A stretch of DNA of 64,000 nucleotides from Burkholderia cepacia (GTDB lineage Bacteria > Pseudomonadota > Gammaproteobacteria > Burkholderiales > Burkholderiaceae): contig NZ_LDWR01000018.1 in the NCBI RefSeq assembly GCF_001039005.1, forward strand, positions 124,001-188,000, in the 5' to 3' direction. This document shows, in pieces, positions 34,994-43,368 of this stretch; the stretch's first letter is position 1, and every line of letters starts with the position of its first letter. The notes under the pieces were generated by a model that saw only the letters and a list, made by a program, of their open reading frames with translations, searched no databases and was not told the origin of the DNA. Position numbers and translations under genes: made by a program.

Positions 34994-36289
34994 TCAATCA
35001 ACCCCGTGAAACACCGCGTCCTCCGGCCCGAGGTACGCCGGCGGGCGCCACGTCGCGTCGCGCATCGAATGCTGGACGAGGTTCTCGACGCCGAGCAGCA
35101 CCGCGAAGATCGCCATCCGCACCGGAATCCCGTTGTCGGTCTGCCGGAAGATCGCGAGGCGCGGGTCGCGGTTCAGGTCGACCGACAGGTCGTTCGCGCC
35201 CGGCCGGCTGTCGCGCGGCAGCGGGTGCATGATCAGCGTGTCGGGCTTGCAGACCGAGTCGACGAGCGCCTGGTTGATCTGGAAATCCGGTGTGTAGCCT
35301 TCGAACGACTCGTCGGTGAAGCGCTCCTTCTGGATCCGCGTCGCGTAGACGACGTCCGCGCCGCGCAGCCCGGCCGCGAGGTCGGTCGTCTGTTCGATCA
35401 CATGGCCGTTCGTCGAGATCTGGTCGATGATGTAGGCCGGCATTTCGAGCATCGGCGGCGACACGAGCGTGAACTTGAGCCCGCGATACAGCGCGAGCAG
35501 CTTGACGAGCGAGTGCACGGTGCGGCCGTACTTGAGATCGCCGACCAGCGCGATGTGCGCGCCGTCGACGATCTTGCCGAGCCGCGAGAACTCGCGCTGG
35601 ATCGTATAGAGATCGAGCAGCGCCTGGCTCGGGTGCTCACCGGGGCCGTCGCCGCCGTTGATCACGGGCAGGTTGGTCGCGCGCGCGAACTCGGCCACGG
35701 AGCCTTTCTCCGGATGGCGGATCACGAGCGCGTCGACGTAGCCGGCCATCACGCGGCTCGTGTCGTAGATCGATTCGCCCTTGGCCATCGACGAGAACGT
35801 GAAGCCCGTCGTGTCGCACACCGAGCCGCCGAGCCGGCAGAACGCCGCGCCGAACGACACGCGTGTGCGCGTGCTGGCCTCGAAGAACAGGTTGCCGAGC
35901 ACGGCGCCTTCCAGCACGCGCGAAATCTTGTGGCGCCGCGCGATCGGCTGCATCACGTCGGCCACGCGGAACAGCGCCTCGACCGATTCCCGCGAGAACT
36001 GGTCGACCGACAGCAGTTGCGGCTTGCCCTCGAAAAAGAACTGCTTCGCGAGCCCTTGGTTATCTACGCTTTGCGTATATCCGCCACCTTCCGGTGCCGA
36101 ACGCTCGACGATTTCCGATACGAAGCGCTCGACGATCTCGGGCATCCCGCGCGATTCCTGCGAATCGTCGGGCAGCAACCACGTATCCAGCGCGCGCCGG
36201 CTGACGCCGATGCGATTGGCGAATGCTTCGCGGGTCATGTTGAGGCGGCGCATCGCGTCGCGTAGGAAGGCTTGCTGGGGAACGGTCAT
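34994..36289 (-). CDS. Aspartate carbamoyltransferase with N-terminal helix-turn-helix
   Basis: 431 aa against about 310 for a usual catalytic chain. Residues 1-45 look like an Xre/Cro-type helix-turn-helix (MTREAFANRIGVSRRALDTWL in part: FANRIGVSRRALD); the rest is a carbamoyltransferase with ASTRTRVSF (carbamoyl-phosphate site), INGGDGPGEHPSQALLDL and HPLPRD. It would condense carbamoyl phosphate and aspartate in pyrimidine synthesis, while the HTH suggests it also binds DNA. Start at 36289 after AGGAG. No pyrC or pyrI adjacent. A palindrome ATATACGC-N3-GCGTATAT occurs just upstream and, with one mismatch, in the linker-coding region, so autoregulation is plausible. Confidence 0.9.
   Translation of the reverse strand: MTVPQQAFLRDAMRRLNMTREAFANRIGVSRRALDTWLLPDDSQESRGMPEIVERFVSEIVERSAPEGGGYTQSVDNQGLAKQFFFEGKPQLLSVDQFSRESVEALFRVADVMQPIARRHKISRVLEGAVLGNLFFEASTRTRVSFGAAFCRLGGSVCDTTGFTFSSMAKGESIYDTSRVMAGYVDALVIRHPEKGSVAEFARATNLPVINGGDGPGEHPSQALLDLYTIQREFSRLGKIVDGAHIALVGDLKYGRTVHSLVKLLALYRGLKFTLVSPPMLEMPAYIIDQISTNGHVIEQTTDLAAGLRGADVVYATRIQKERFTDESFEGYTPDFQINQALVDSVCKPDTLIMHPLPRDSRPGANDLSVDLNRDPRLAIFRQTDNGIPVRMAIFAVLLGVENLVQHSMRDATWRPPAYLGPEDAVFHGVD
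36062..36080. promoter_or_regulatory. Intragenic palindrome matching the upstream operator candidate
   Basis: ATCTACGC, spacer TTT, GCGTATAT; one mismatch from the arms at 36308-36328. It lies in the part encoding the linker between the HTH and the catalytic domain. Promoter plus intragenic copies would permit DNA looping or roadblock repression. Confidence 0.5.
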
Positions 36290-36307
36290 CGGCGGCTCCT
36301 GACGAAA

Positions 36308-36328
36308 AATATACGCGGTGCGTATATT
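36308..36328. promoter_or_regulatory. Operator-like palindrome upstream of the HTH-ATCase gene
   Basis: AATATACGC, spacer GGT, GCGTATATT is a perfect 9-bp inverted repeat starting 19 bp before the start codon. Size and spacing suit a dimeric HTH protein, most simply the product of the adjacent gene. Confidence 0.65.
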
Positions 36329-36523
36329 AGTTCCTGGCGCAATGAAGTCAAGGAAAATCTGCGCGAACGGGCGGTGCGGCTCGCTTGACACGCGGCAGGT
36401 TCGTACTGGCGCGCGGCGTCCGTCTCCGTATAATCAGGTCAGGCCCCGTGCCCCGCATCTTGCAGGGCGCCATGCCGCAGACGATTCGCCCGGTCGGGCT
36501 TGTTGATTCGAAGGAGGATGAGA

Positions 36524-36658
36524 ATGACGCGTACGATTGCTGCAATGCTGCTGGTGGTGACCGCCGCGCTCGCCGGTTGCAATACGGTCGCCGGCATGGG
36601 CCAGGATATTTCGAAGGGTGGCCAGGCGATCAGCGATACGGCCGAAAAGGCCAAGTAA
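36524..36658 (+). CDS. Entericidin-family lipoprotein (44 aa)
   Basis: Tiny lipoprotein: hydrophobic signal then lipobox LAGC (Cys19), followed by NTVAGMGQDISKGGQAISDTAEKAK in shortened form typical of entericidin A/B (GQDI, AISDTAEKAK). Likely anchored in the outer membrane; entericidins act in stationary-phase membrane stability. Strong ribosome-binding site AAGGAGG and its own downstream terminator show it is a real gene. Confidence 0.9.
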   Translation: MTRTIAAMLLVVTAALAGCNTVAGMGQDISKGGQAISDTAEKAK

Positions 36659-36682
36659 GCCGACTGGTTCCCGAATGCAGAA

Positions 36683-36728
36683 GGCGCCGGGCCGTCCCGC
36701 GATTGCGGGGCGGCCCGGCGCTTTTTTT
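36683..36728 (+). terminator. Rho-independent terminator after the entericidin gene
   Basis: GCGCCGGGCCG pairs with CGGCCCGGCGC around a second small GC stem and is followed by seven T residues. Very stable. Confidence 0.92.
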
Positions 36729-36752
36729 CGGGCTGCGTTAACGCCGGCGGCG

Positions 36753-37313
36753 TCAGGCGTGTTCCACGAATGCGTAGCGGCCTTCGACCTTGCGCGGCGT
36801 GAACCAGCCGTAGTCGGGGAACATCCGGTTGCGGACGAACCAGACGTAGCCCACCAGTACGAGCGTGACCACGAGGCCCGGCAGCGCGGTCGACGGATCG
36901 CGTCCGAGACCGGCGATGGTCTTCGGCAACTGCAGCAGCGACAGCAGGATGAATGCGTGATACGCGCCGACGCGATGGGTGGCGAAACCCCAGATGAACA
37001 GCAACGACAGCGGCACGGTCAGCAGGAGGAACAGCGCGACGAAGCCGCCCGATACGCCGGCGTCGCCGGCGGCTGCGGAGAAGTAATATGCGAGCATGAG
37101 GCTGATCGCCAGCTGGGCGATGCCGAGCGCGACCAGGATCCAGGTGTGCACCTTGTTCTTGCGGCAGCGTTCGGGATCGGGGCGCGACGCGATCAGGCCG
37201 GCGAGCACGCGATCCTTGAGACCCTGTCCGGACAGTTCGGCCAGCGTGTCGGCCTTCCTCGTTCCCGCGGACAGCAGCACCGCGATTCTTGTTTTGGCTT
37301 CCTTCCTGTTCAT
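36753..37313 (-). CDS. Integral membrane protein of unknown function (186 aa)
   Basis: A cytoplasmic N-terminal segment (MNRKEAKTRIAVLLSAG and a basic KNKVH) is followed by about four hydrophobic helices (roughly 52-72, 83-105, 113-130 and 138-158), ending in a soluble aromatic tail. No recognised family motif. The start at 37313 is preferred to 37412, because the leader between has no codon bias. It is transcribed toward the entericidin terminator. Function unknown. Confidence 0.75.
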   Translation of the reverse strand: MNRKEAKTRIAVLLSAGTRKADTLAELSGQGLKDRVLAGLIASRPDPERCRKNKVHTWILVALGIAQLAISLMLAYYFSAAAGDAGVSGGFVALFLLLTVPLSLLFIWGFATHRVGAYHAFILLSLLQLPKTIAGLGRDPSTALPGLVVTLVLVGYVWFVRNRMFPDYGWFTPRKVEGRYAFVEHA

Positions 37314-37514
37314 TGCGTGGCAGCTTGTTGTTCGATGGTTGTCAAAGGTCCCGGCCACGCGAATATTGCATCTTGCGGGGTGACACGCAACGGTTTTGCG
37401 GTGTGCGGACACATTCCTACAGCTGCTGCCGGCATCGCGGGAACCCGGGGAGCCGACAGGCCGTGTGACGGGAGGGCGCGACCGTCGTTTCCGCCATCGC
37501 GCGATGAACGCGGA

Positions 37515-38483
37515 TCAGTCGGCGGAGGTTTGCGCGGAGGGCGCGGGGCCGGCCGGCTGTACCGGCTTCAATTCGCGTGCCTGACCGGGCGGTTCGCGCC
37601 GCCGTGTCGCGCCAACGAGCATGCCCGCGACGACGAGCCCGATGCCGGCGACACGCGTGCCGCTCAGCGTCTCGCCGAACAGCGCGACCGCGAACAGCAC
37701 GGCCGAGACCGGCGCGACGGCGGTGAACAGCGCGGCCTCGGTGCCGCTCGTGCGCGCCGAGCCCGCATACCAGCACAGGTAGCCGAGCACGGTCGGCACC
37801 AGCGCGTAGTAGGCGATCGCCGATACGGCGCCGACGGTCCAGCCGCTTGCCACTGCGCGCCATTCGAACGCGGCCGGCACGAGCGCGAGCACGAAGCCGA
37901 GGCCCGACATCGCGGTGGACAGCGCGAGCGGCGGCAACGGCGCGGCAAGCCGCCGGTTGAGCAGGATGAAGACCGCTTCGCATGCGACGGCGGCCAGCAC
38001 CAGTGCATCGCCGGCAAGCGTCTGGAGCGACGGCATCGCCTGGCCGGGTGCGAACGTGACGAACACGACGCCGGCCGTGGCGAGCGCGGCGGCCAGCCAG
38101 TCGCGTGGGGTCTGCCGCTCGCGCAGCACAACCGCCGCGATCAGCGTCGACATCGCCGGCAGGGTGCCGAGCATCACGCCTGCGTCGAGCGGCGACGACA
38201 GCTTCGTGCCGCTGATCAGCAGCACCGTATAACCGACGCCGCCCGCTGCGGCCTGGATGACGAGCAGCAAGGCGTCGCGCGCGGAAATGCGCGGCCAGCG
38301 CATGCGTTGCGCGCGCATCAGCGCGAACAGCAGCGGGGTCGCGATCAGGAAGCGCAGCGCCGTGGCCGCGAACGGCGGCAGGCCGCCGGCCGCGAGACGG
38401 CTCGCGATGACGGTACTGCCGACGCCCGCCATCGCGGCGGCGAGATAGAGATAGCCAATCAGTCGTGTCTTCATGCGCCGCAT
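37515..38483 (-). CDS. EamA-family (DMT) transporter
   Basis: Inner-membrane drug/metabolite transporter of 322 aa with ten predicted helices and two EamA repeats; the first repeat has AAMAGVGSTVIASRLA, the second VAPVSAVLFAVALFGETLSGTR, typical of the family. Exports amino acids or other metabolites; substrate cannot be inferred. It is next to an AraC regulator on the same strand (180 bp upstream), which may control it. Confidence 0.9.
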   Translation of the reverse strand: MRRMKTRLIGYLYLAAAMAGVGSTVIASRLAAGGLPPFAATALRFLIATPLLFALMRAQRMRWPRISARDALLLVIQAAAGGVGYTVLLISGTKLSSPLDAGVMLGTLPAMSTLIAAVVLRERQTPRDWLAAALATAGVVFVTFAPGQAMPSLQTLAGDALVLAAVACEAVFILLNRRLAAPLPPLALSTAMSGLGFVLALVPAAFEWRAVASGWTVGAVSAIAYYALVPTVLGYLCWYAGSARTSGTEAALFTAVAPVSAVLFAVALFGETLSGTRVAGIGLVVAGMLVGATRRREPPGQARELKPVQPAGPAPSAQTSAD

Positions 38484-38663
38484 CGTCGCGTATGGCGGTA
38501 GTGCGCGTCTTGAACGAAATTGCAGCGGGCGCGTGGACGTGCGGGCGTGTCGAATGCGGTGCGCTGCGTGCCCGCACCGGCGGCATTGGGGGGCAGCGGT
38601 CGATGCGGCAACCGACTTCGCACACGGTGTACCCGGCGGCCTCGCGCCGGGATAACAGCAGCG

Positions 38664-39458
38664 TCAAACGGCCTGCGTGAAGCGCCCCGGCGTGATCCCG
38701 AACTGGCGTGCGAATGCACGCGTCAGGTGGCTCTGATCGGCAAAACCGGCTTCGGCCGCGGCATCCGCGATCGGCAGGCCGCTGGCGAGCAGCGCGCGCG
38801 CCAGCCGCGTGCGCGACTGGATCAGGTAGGCATGCGGCGTGATGCCGAGCTCGCGCGCAAACCCGCGCAGCAACTGGAAGCGGCTCACGCCGCTCAGGCC
38901 GGCCAGCTCGGCGAGCGAAACGGAGGCGGCCGGTGCCGCGTCGAGCCGCTCCCGGGCGACGCGGATCGCCGGCGCGACGCCGGCCGCCGGCAGCGTGCGG
39001 TTCGCGTGACGGGCGAGCAACCCGGCGACCAGCATCACGAGCGCTTCGTCGCGGGCGAGCGGCTGGGTTTCCCCTGCGACGATGCGCGCATGCAGCCTGC
39101 CGACGGCGGCGGCAAGCCGCGTGTCGCGCACCGCCGGATGCGCAAGCTCGACGCCGCCGAGGTCTTCTTCCGCCGCGACACCCGCGACCAGCGCGGGCGC
39201 GAGGTACAGCATCCGCCAGCGCCGGCCCGTGCCGGCATCGATCGGCGAACCGTCGTGCATCTCGCCCGGGTTGACCATGATCGCGTCGCCGGCCAGCGCG
39301 TCGACCTGCCCGCGGCCGCTCCACGACCGGTGCGCGCCGCTCACGATCACGCCGACCCCGAATTCGTCGTGCGCGTGGCGCGGAAACGCGCGGTCGGATT
39401 CGAGGCTGATCGCCTCGATGCCTTCGCCGGTCCGTCGGTAGTGGGTGACACGGTGCAT
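38664..39458 (-). CDS. AraC-family regulator with cupin sensor
   Basis: 264 aa. N-terminal AraC-type cupin (PRHAHDEFGVGVIVSG, MVNPGEMHDGSP) and two C-terminal helix-turn-helices (LAELAGLSGVSRFQLLRGFAR and IADAAAEAGFADQSHLTRAFARQFGITPG in segments such as GFADQSHLTRAF). Start at 39458 after GAGGAG. The downstream EamA transporter on the same strand is its most likely target. AraC-cupin proteins paired with LysE/EamA exporters are common in Burkholderia. Confidence 0.9.
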   Translation of the reverse strand: MHRVTHYRRTGEGIEAISLESDRAFPRHAHDEFGVGVIVSGAHRSWSGRGQVDALAGDAIMVNPGEMHDGSPIDAGTGRRWRMLYLAPALVAGVAAEEDLGGVELAHPAVRDTRLAAAVGRLHARIVAGETQPLARDEALVMLVAGLLARHANRTLPAAGVAPAIRVARERLDAAPAASVSLAELAGLSGVSRFQLLRGFARELGITPHAYLIQSRTRLARALLASGLPIADAAAEAGFADQSHLTRAFARQFGITPGRFTQAV

Positions 39459-39628
39459 GTGCGCTCCTCGCGCCGGTTGCGGCGCGGATGACGTGCACTT
39501 TAGCGCGTTCCGGCGCGGCGCGCCCTTCATCCTTTTGGCCGATACCGCGCGGCGCGCGTAGCCCGCACCATGTGCACATGAGCAGCGTACACGGCCCGCC
39601 GGGCCTGAAGCTGCGCGGGAGACGGCAG

Positions 39629-40462
39629 GTGGAACGACAGGATCCGGTATTCATTCAGGTTGGCGCGCTTGCGGACGGCTTCGCACCGGAAGCGAACATT
39701 CTCGCCCCCGTCGACGCGCTCGCCGGGCGCACGGTGGCGCTCGGCGACGCGTCGGGCGCGTGGCGCGTCTATACGTTCGAGCCGGGCGCGCTGCAGTGGC
39801 GCGATGCGGCGACCGATACGGGCGGCCGCGAGCCGTGCCGTGTGACGCGGCTGCGCGACGGGTTGTACTTCGTCGACTACATCGATTCGTCCGCCCGCGC
39901 GACGTCGGTCAGTCTCGTGATCGATTTCGACAACGGCGTGTGGACGTCGGTCGTCGGCGTGTTGCCGACCGAAGCCGACACGCACATCGACGCGTTCACG
40001 CGCGTCGCGCGCGGGCTGCCGCTCACGGGTGTCGACGCGCAATTCCGGCACGGCACGCTCGGCGGCCACGCGCAGCCGGGGCCTTTGCACGGGCCGACGC
40101 GCGAGCTGATCGGCAAGCGCACGATGTACCGCTACAGCCCGACCGAATGCTACGAGCACATCTACCTGAACGAGAACTTCTACGCGTGGCAGTGCCTGCA
40201 GGGCGTCGAAGGCGGGCTGGCCGATGTCGACCGCTGCCATTACTTCAGGATCGCCGACGAGCTGTATCTGTTCGTGTGGCGCGAAAAGGTGGTGCCGACG
40301 CTCGGCGTCGTGCTGATCGATCTCGCGCAGCGCAAGACCGACGGCAAGATCTTCGGTTACCAGGGCGGCGATTTCGGTACGCTGTCGAACTTCCAGATCG
40401 GCGCTCACGCACAGGTACTGAACGAAACCGTGCATCCGCTCGGCGGCGAGGCGCAGCGATGA
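39629..40462 (+). CDS. MoaF-family protein
   Basis: The product is about 277 aa with the MoaF N- and C-terminal domains (VDALAGRTVALGDASGAWRVYTF; YLNENFYAWQCLQGVE; FVWREKVVPTLGVVLID in segments). MoaF was first described in the Klebsiella tyramine/monoamine regulon, where it is paired with an SDR protein; the same pairing is seen here (ATGA overlap). Biochemical function unknown; a calycin-like fold binding a small molecule has been suggested for the family. A GTG at 39629 with GGGAGA upstream is preferred; an in-frame ATG at 39578 is the alternative. Confidence 0.82.
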   Translation: MERQDPVFIQVGALADGFAPEANILAPVDALAGRTVALGDASGAWRVYTFEPGALQWRDAATDTGGREPCRVTRLRDGLYFVDYIDSSARATSVSLVIDFDNGVWTSVVGVLPTEADTHIDAFTRVARGLPLTGVDAQFRHGTLGGHAQPGPLHGPTRELIGKRTMYRYSPTECYEHIYLNENFYAWQCLQGVEGGLADVDRCHYFRIADELYLFVWREKVVPTLGVVLIDLAQRKTDGKIFGYQGGDFGTLSNFQIGAHAQVLNETVHPLGGEAQR

Positions 40463-41268
40463 ATGCCGTGCTGGGCAGCGGCCGCTTGCGTGCGGATTTC
40501 AGCGGGCGAGTCGTGCTCGTCACGGGCGCCGCGCAGGGGATCGGCGCGGCGATCGCGCGCCGTTTCGCGGAATCCGACGCATTCGTCGCGCTCGCCGACC
40601 TGAACGGCGAGGCGGCCGCCGCGCAGGCCGACGCGCTCGCCAGCGCGGGCGGCGAGGCACGTGCCTATCGGGTGGACGCCGCCAGCCGCGACGAACTGGG
40701 CGCGCTGGTCGCGGCGGTCGAGCGCGATGGCGGCCGGCTCGATGTGGTTGTCCACAATGCCGCGTATTTTCCGCTGACGCCATTTGCGCAAATCGACGAG
40801 CCGACGCTCGAACGGACGCTGTCGGTCAACCTGTCGGCGCTGTTTTGGCTCGCGCAGGCCGCGTTGCCGGCATTCGAGCGTGCGGGGGCCGGGCGGCTGC
40901 TCGTCACGTCGTCGGTGACGGGGCCGCGCGTCGTCTATCCGGGGCTCGCGCATTACGCGGCGTCGAAGGCTGGCGTGAACGGCTTCATTCGCGCGGCGGC
41001 GCTGGAGCTCGCGCGCCGCAACGTGACGGTCAACGGCGTCGAGCCGGGGATGATCCGCACGCCGGCGGCCGGCAATCTGGGCGACGCGTCGGTCGCGGCG
41101 CAGATCGCGCGCGACATTCCGCTTGCGCGGATGGGCGAGCCGGAGGACATCGCGAACGCGATGCTGTTTCTCGCATCGGCGGACGCCGCGTACATCACCG
41201 GGCAGACGATCGTCGTCGACGGCGGCGCGACGTTGCCGGAGAGCGGGGCGGTGCTGGGAGACGGGTAA
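40459..41268 (+). CDS. SDR oxidoreductase paired with MoaF
   Basis: Classical SDR, 269 aa: TGAAQGIGAAIA near residue 22, NAAYFP, S in VTSSVTG, Y-x3-K in HYAASKAGVN, and the C-terminal ITGQTIVVDGG. ATGA overlap with moaF means translational coupling. Likely reduces or oxidises a product related to aromatic amines or related acids, by analogy with the moa regulon; the substrate is not deducible. Followed by a tandem repeat and a convergent gene. Confidence 0.92.
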   Translation: MNAVLGSGRLRADFSGRVVLVTGAAQGIGAAIARRFAESDAFVALADLNGEAAAAQADALASAGGEARAYRVDAASRDELGALVAAVERDGGRLDVVVHNAAYFPLTPFAQIDEPTLERTLSVNLSALFWLAQAALPAFERAGAGRLLVTSSVTGPRVVYPGLAHYAASKAGVNGFIRAAALELARRNVTVNGVEPGMIRTPAAGNLGDASVAAQIARDIPLARMGEPEDIANAMLFLASADAAYITGQTIVVDGGATLPESGAVLGDG

Positions 41269-41289
41269 CGGCGAACAGGCGAGAGTGGC

Positions 41290-41352
41290 GAGAACTGCGA
41301 GAACTGCGAGAACTGCGAGAACTGCGAGAACTGCGAGAACTGCGAGAACTGC
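41290..41352 (+). repeat. Seven copies of a 9-bp tandem repeat
   Basis: GAGAACTGC repeated seven times without change, flanked by degenerate units (GAGAGTGGC before, GAGAGCGCC after). It lies between convergent genes, 21 bp after the SDR stop. Perfect identity indicates recent expansion. Confidence 0.97.
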
Positions 41353-41434
41353 GAGAGCGCCGGCCGCGACGCGGCCACGGCCGGCAAGCTGCTTGCTGCG
41401 GCGCCATCTTCGGCCGCGCAGCGCATCGTCGCGA

Positions 41435-42157
41435 CTACAGCCAGCCGTTCTGGATGAATTCGACGATCGAATAGCGGCGGGGCTCGAGATCGTGCTGCCC
41501 GACGGCTTCGATGATGCGTGACACGCCATCCGCGTAGGGCGTCGCGCCGTACACGCGCGATTCGAACTGCAGGCTGCACGCGCCGTCGTCGATGCGGATC
41601 CGGTGAACCGCATGGCGGCCGAGCTGATCGTCGGGGATCGCGAATTCGCTGCGCTGTACGTCCGGGTCGCGCACGGAGCGGATGTCCTCCGGCCGCACGC
41701 CGAGCGAATGGCCGATGCCGACTGCCGTGCCGGGAACGGACGTCTTGCCTGCCTGATGCGACTCCGACAGGCTGATCTCGCAGTCGCGAAACAGGTGGCC
41801 GCTGGTTTCCAGCATGCTCATGAACTTGAGCATCAGGATGTTCGTGTTCGGACAGAGCACGATCGGGAAATCGTGCGATCCGGCTTCGAGGTCGGAGCCG
41901 GTGGACAGTTCGACGAGCGGCGACGCGGTCGCCTGGCAGAACGCGATCGCGTCGGCGAGTTCGCGGCCGGAACCGGCATGCACGACGATCGATCGGGCGT
42001 CACTACGTCGCGCGTCGTTACGTTGGGCGTCGTTATGCCGCGCATCGTTTCGCGCGCGGTCCGACCACGGCATCACGCGACAGGTTGCCGGATCGAGCCG
42101 GTGCGAGCCGAGCAGCTCGTTGGCCAGCTTGCCGGTTCCTACGACGAGTACTTGCAT
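41435..42157 (-). CDS. Dihydrodipicolinate-reductase-like protein
   Basis: 240 aa. Rossmann motif VVGTGKLANELL at the N-terminus and a DapB-like C-terminal half with SPLVELSTGS, LCPNTNILMLKFMSML and SESHQAGKTSVPGTA, where DapB has ESHHRRKVDAPSGTA. The canonical HHxxK active-site cluster is altered (HQAGK), so activity on dihydrodipicolinate is uncertain and a different substrate is likely. A 15-bp in-frame repeat inserts Asn-Asp-Ala-Arg-type units at about residues 34-53, between secondary-structure elements. Stands alone between convergent and divergent genes. Confidence 0.78.
   Translation of the reverse strand: MQVLVVGTGKLANELLGSHRLDPATCRVMPWSDRARNDARHNDAQRNDARRSDARSIVVHAGSGRELADAIAFCQATASPLVELSTGSDLEAGSHDFPIVLCPNTNILMLKFMSMLETSGHLFRDCEISLSESHQAGKTSVPGTAVGIGHSLGVRPEDIRSVRDPDVQRSEFAIPDDQLGRHAVHRIRIDDGACSLQFESRVYGATPYADGVSRIIEAVGQHDLEPRRYSIVEFIQNGWL
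41997..42056. repeat. Four 15-bp in-frame tandem repeats inside the DapB-like gene
   Basis: Units at 41997, 42012, 42027 and 42042 share gcgtcgttacg-like cores and encode five-residue repeats of the form (N/S)DAR-x. A unit of 15 bp keeps the frame, so length can vary without loss of the protein. Confidence 0.85.
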
Positions 42158-42318
42158 GGGATTGACGGGTTGAAGTTCAGGATTCGAGACGGGAACGGCG
42201 CGGGCCGTCGGGTAGCCCTGCATGGCCGTGGCGCGCGCCGCGGCGGGCCCGCCTCGCGCATTATGCCCGGCCGCCCGCATGCGCGCTGGCCGGGCCGCGC
42301 ATGCGGCGCCGCGGCACG

Positions 42319-43086
42319 TCAGCTCGCCGACACCGTCGGCAGCCACGCGTTCGCTGTGTTCTGCGTGGCGAGTTGCTTCGCGATCGAGCGCGCAAGGCGG
42401 TCCGTATCGGACGCCACCGTGTCGTGTTTGGCTTCCGACGCGCCGTGCAGGCCGGCGCCGACCGCCGCCGACGTCGCGAGGCGGCCGGCCGCCGCGCCGA
42501 CCCCGGCGGTTTCGACCATGCCCGGCAGGTGGCCGCTGTTCGCGCTGACGGAGAACGTGTCGAGCGGCTGCGGTGCGCCGTGGGCCGGCCGGAACGACAC
42601 GGTGACCGACGCACCCACTTCGCTTTTGCCCGCGCCGAGCCCGATCAGGATGCGGCGGCGGCGGTTGCCGGCGTCGATCGTTTCGAACCGGCCTTCGACC
42701 ACCAGCGCGTCGCGGCCGTCGGGCACCGGACCGCGCAGCGCGGGAATGCCTTGCGACCGGAGTTCGCGCACGAGCGCGTCGGCGAGCTGCTCGCGGGTCT
42801 TCAGCGCGCTCTGCTGGCGCTGCACGTCGGCGGACGAGCCCTTCGCGAGCGTCGCGAGCTTGCTGATCATCCCGCCGTCGACCTTGACGTCGGTCGTGTC
42901 CACATCGAACGGGGACACATAGACGACATCCGCATGAACCTGCGGCAGCGTGCGGGCCGCCGGCGCGGCGGTGGTCGCCGTGGTCGCGGTCGATGCGCAG
43001 CCGGTCATCGCGAGCGCGCCGGCGATCAGCGCGGCACTGGTCAGACGTTTGGCGTGGGCGGTCAGTGCGTGAAGGGAAGGGAACAT
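42319..43086 (-). CDS. DUF4410-type lipoprotein
   Basis: 255 aa exported lipoprotein; signal peptide with lipobox MTGC (Cys about 30), then a Thr/Ala linker and a periplasmic domain. Segments HADVVYVSPFDVDTTDVK and ALVVEGRFETIDAGNRRRRILIGLGAGKSEVGASV are characteristic of DUF4410 proteins. Family function unknown; probably outer-membrane anchored. Start at 43086 after GGAG. Monocistronic, with about 280 bp of non-coding DNA upstream up to the end of a histidine kinase gene. Confidence 0.85.
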   Translation of the reverse strand: MFPSLHALTAHAKRLTSAALIAGALAMTGCASTATTATTAAPAARTLPQVHADVVYVSPFDVDTTDVKVDGGMISKLATLAKGSSADVQRQQSALKTREQLADALVRELRSQGIPALRGPVPDGRDALVVEGRFETIDAGNRRRRILIGLGAGKSEVGASVTVSFRPAHGAPQPLDTFSVSANSGHLPGMVETAGVGAAAGRLATSAAVGAGLHGASEAKHDTVASDTDRLARSIAKQLATQNTANAWLPTVSAS

Positions 43087-43368
43087 GTCGATCTCCGTGG
43101 CCTGGATGAAGTTGCCGATACTGTCGCGGCATTCAGGAACGCGAACGATCGGAAGCGGGGCGTGGACGCTGGCGGGGAGAGGGTTCATGCCGTTGCGCAA
43201 CACGCAGGCGCAAGTATGCGGAGGTCGGGCGTGACGCGCCACGCAGGAATTATGTCGGCGCATGTCACGGGCCGGCGCGCACGGCCATCGAGCAGTCAGG
43301 CGGTCAAGCAGCGAAGCGGCGAATCAGTCGGGCCCTCAAGCCCTCAGGCTCCCGGGCTCCCCAGACCT

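Noticed and set aside
41290..41352. CRISPR array
   Set aside because: Units are 9 bp, contiguous and without spacers.
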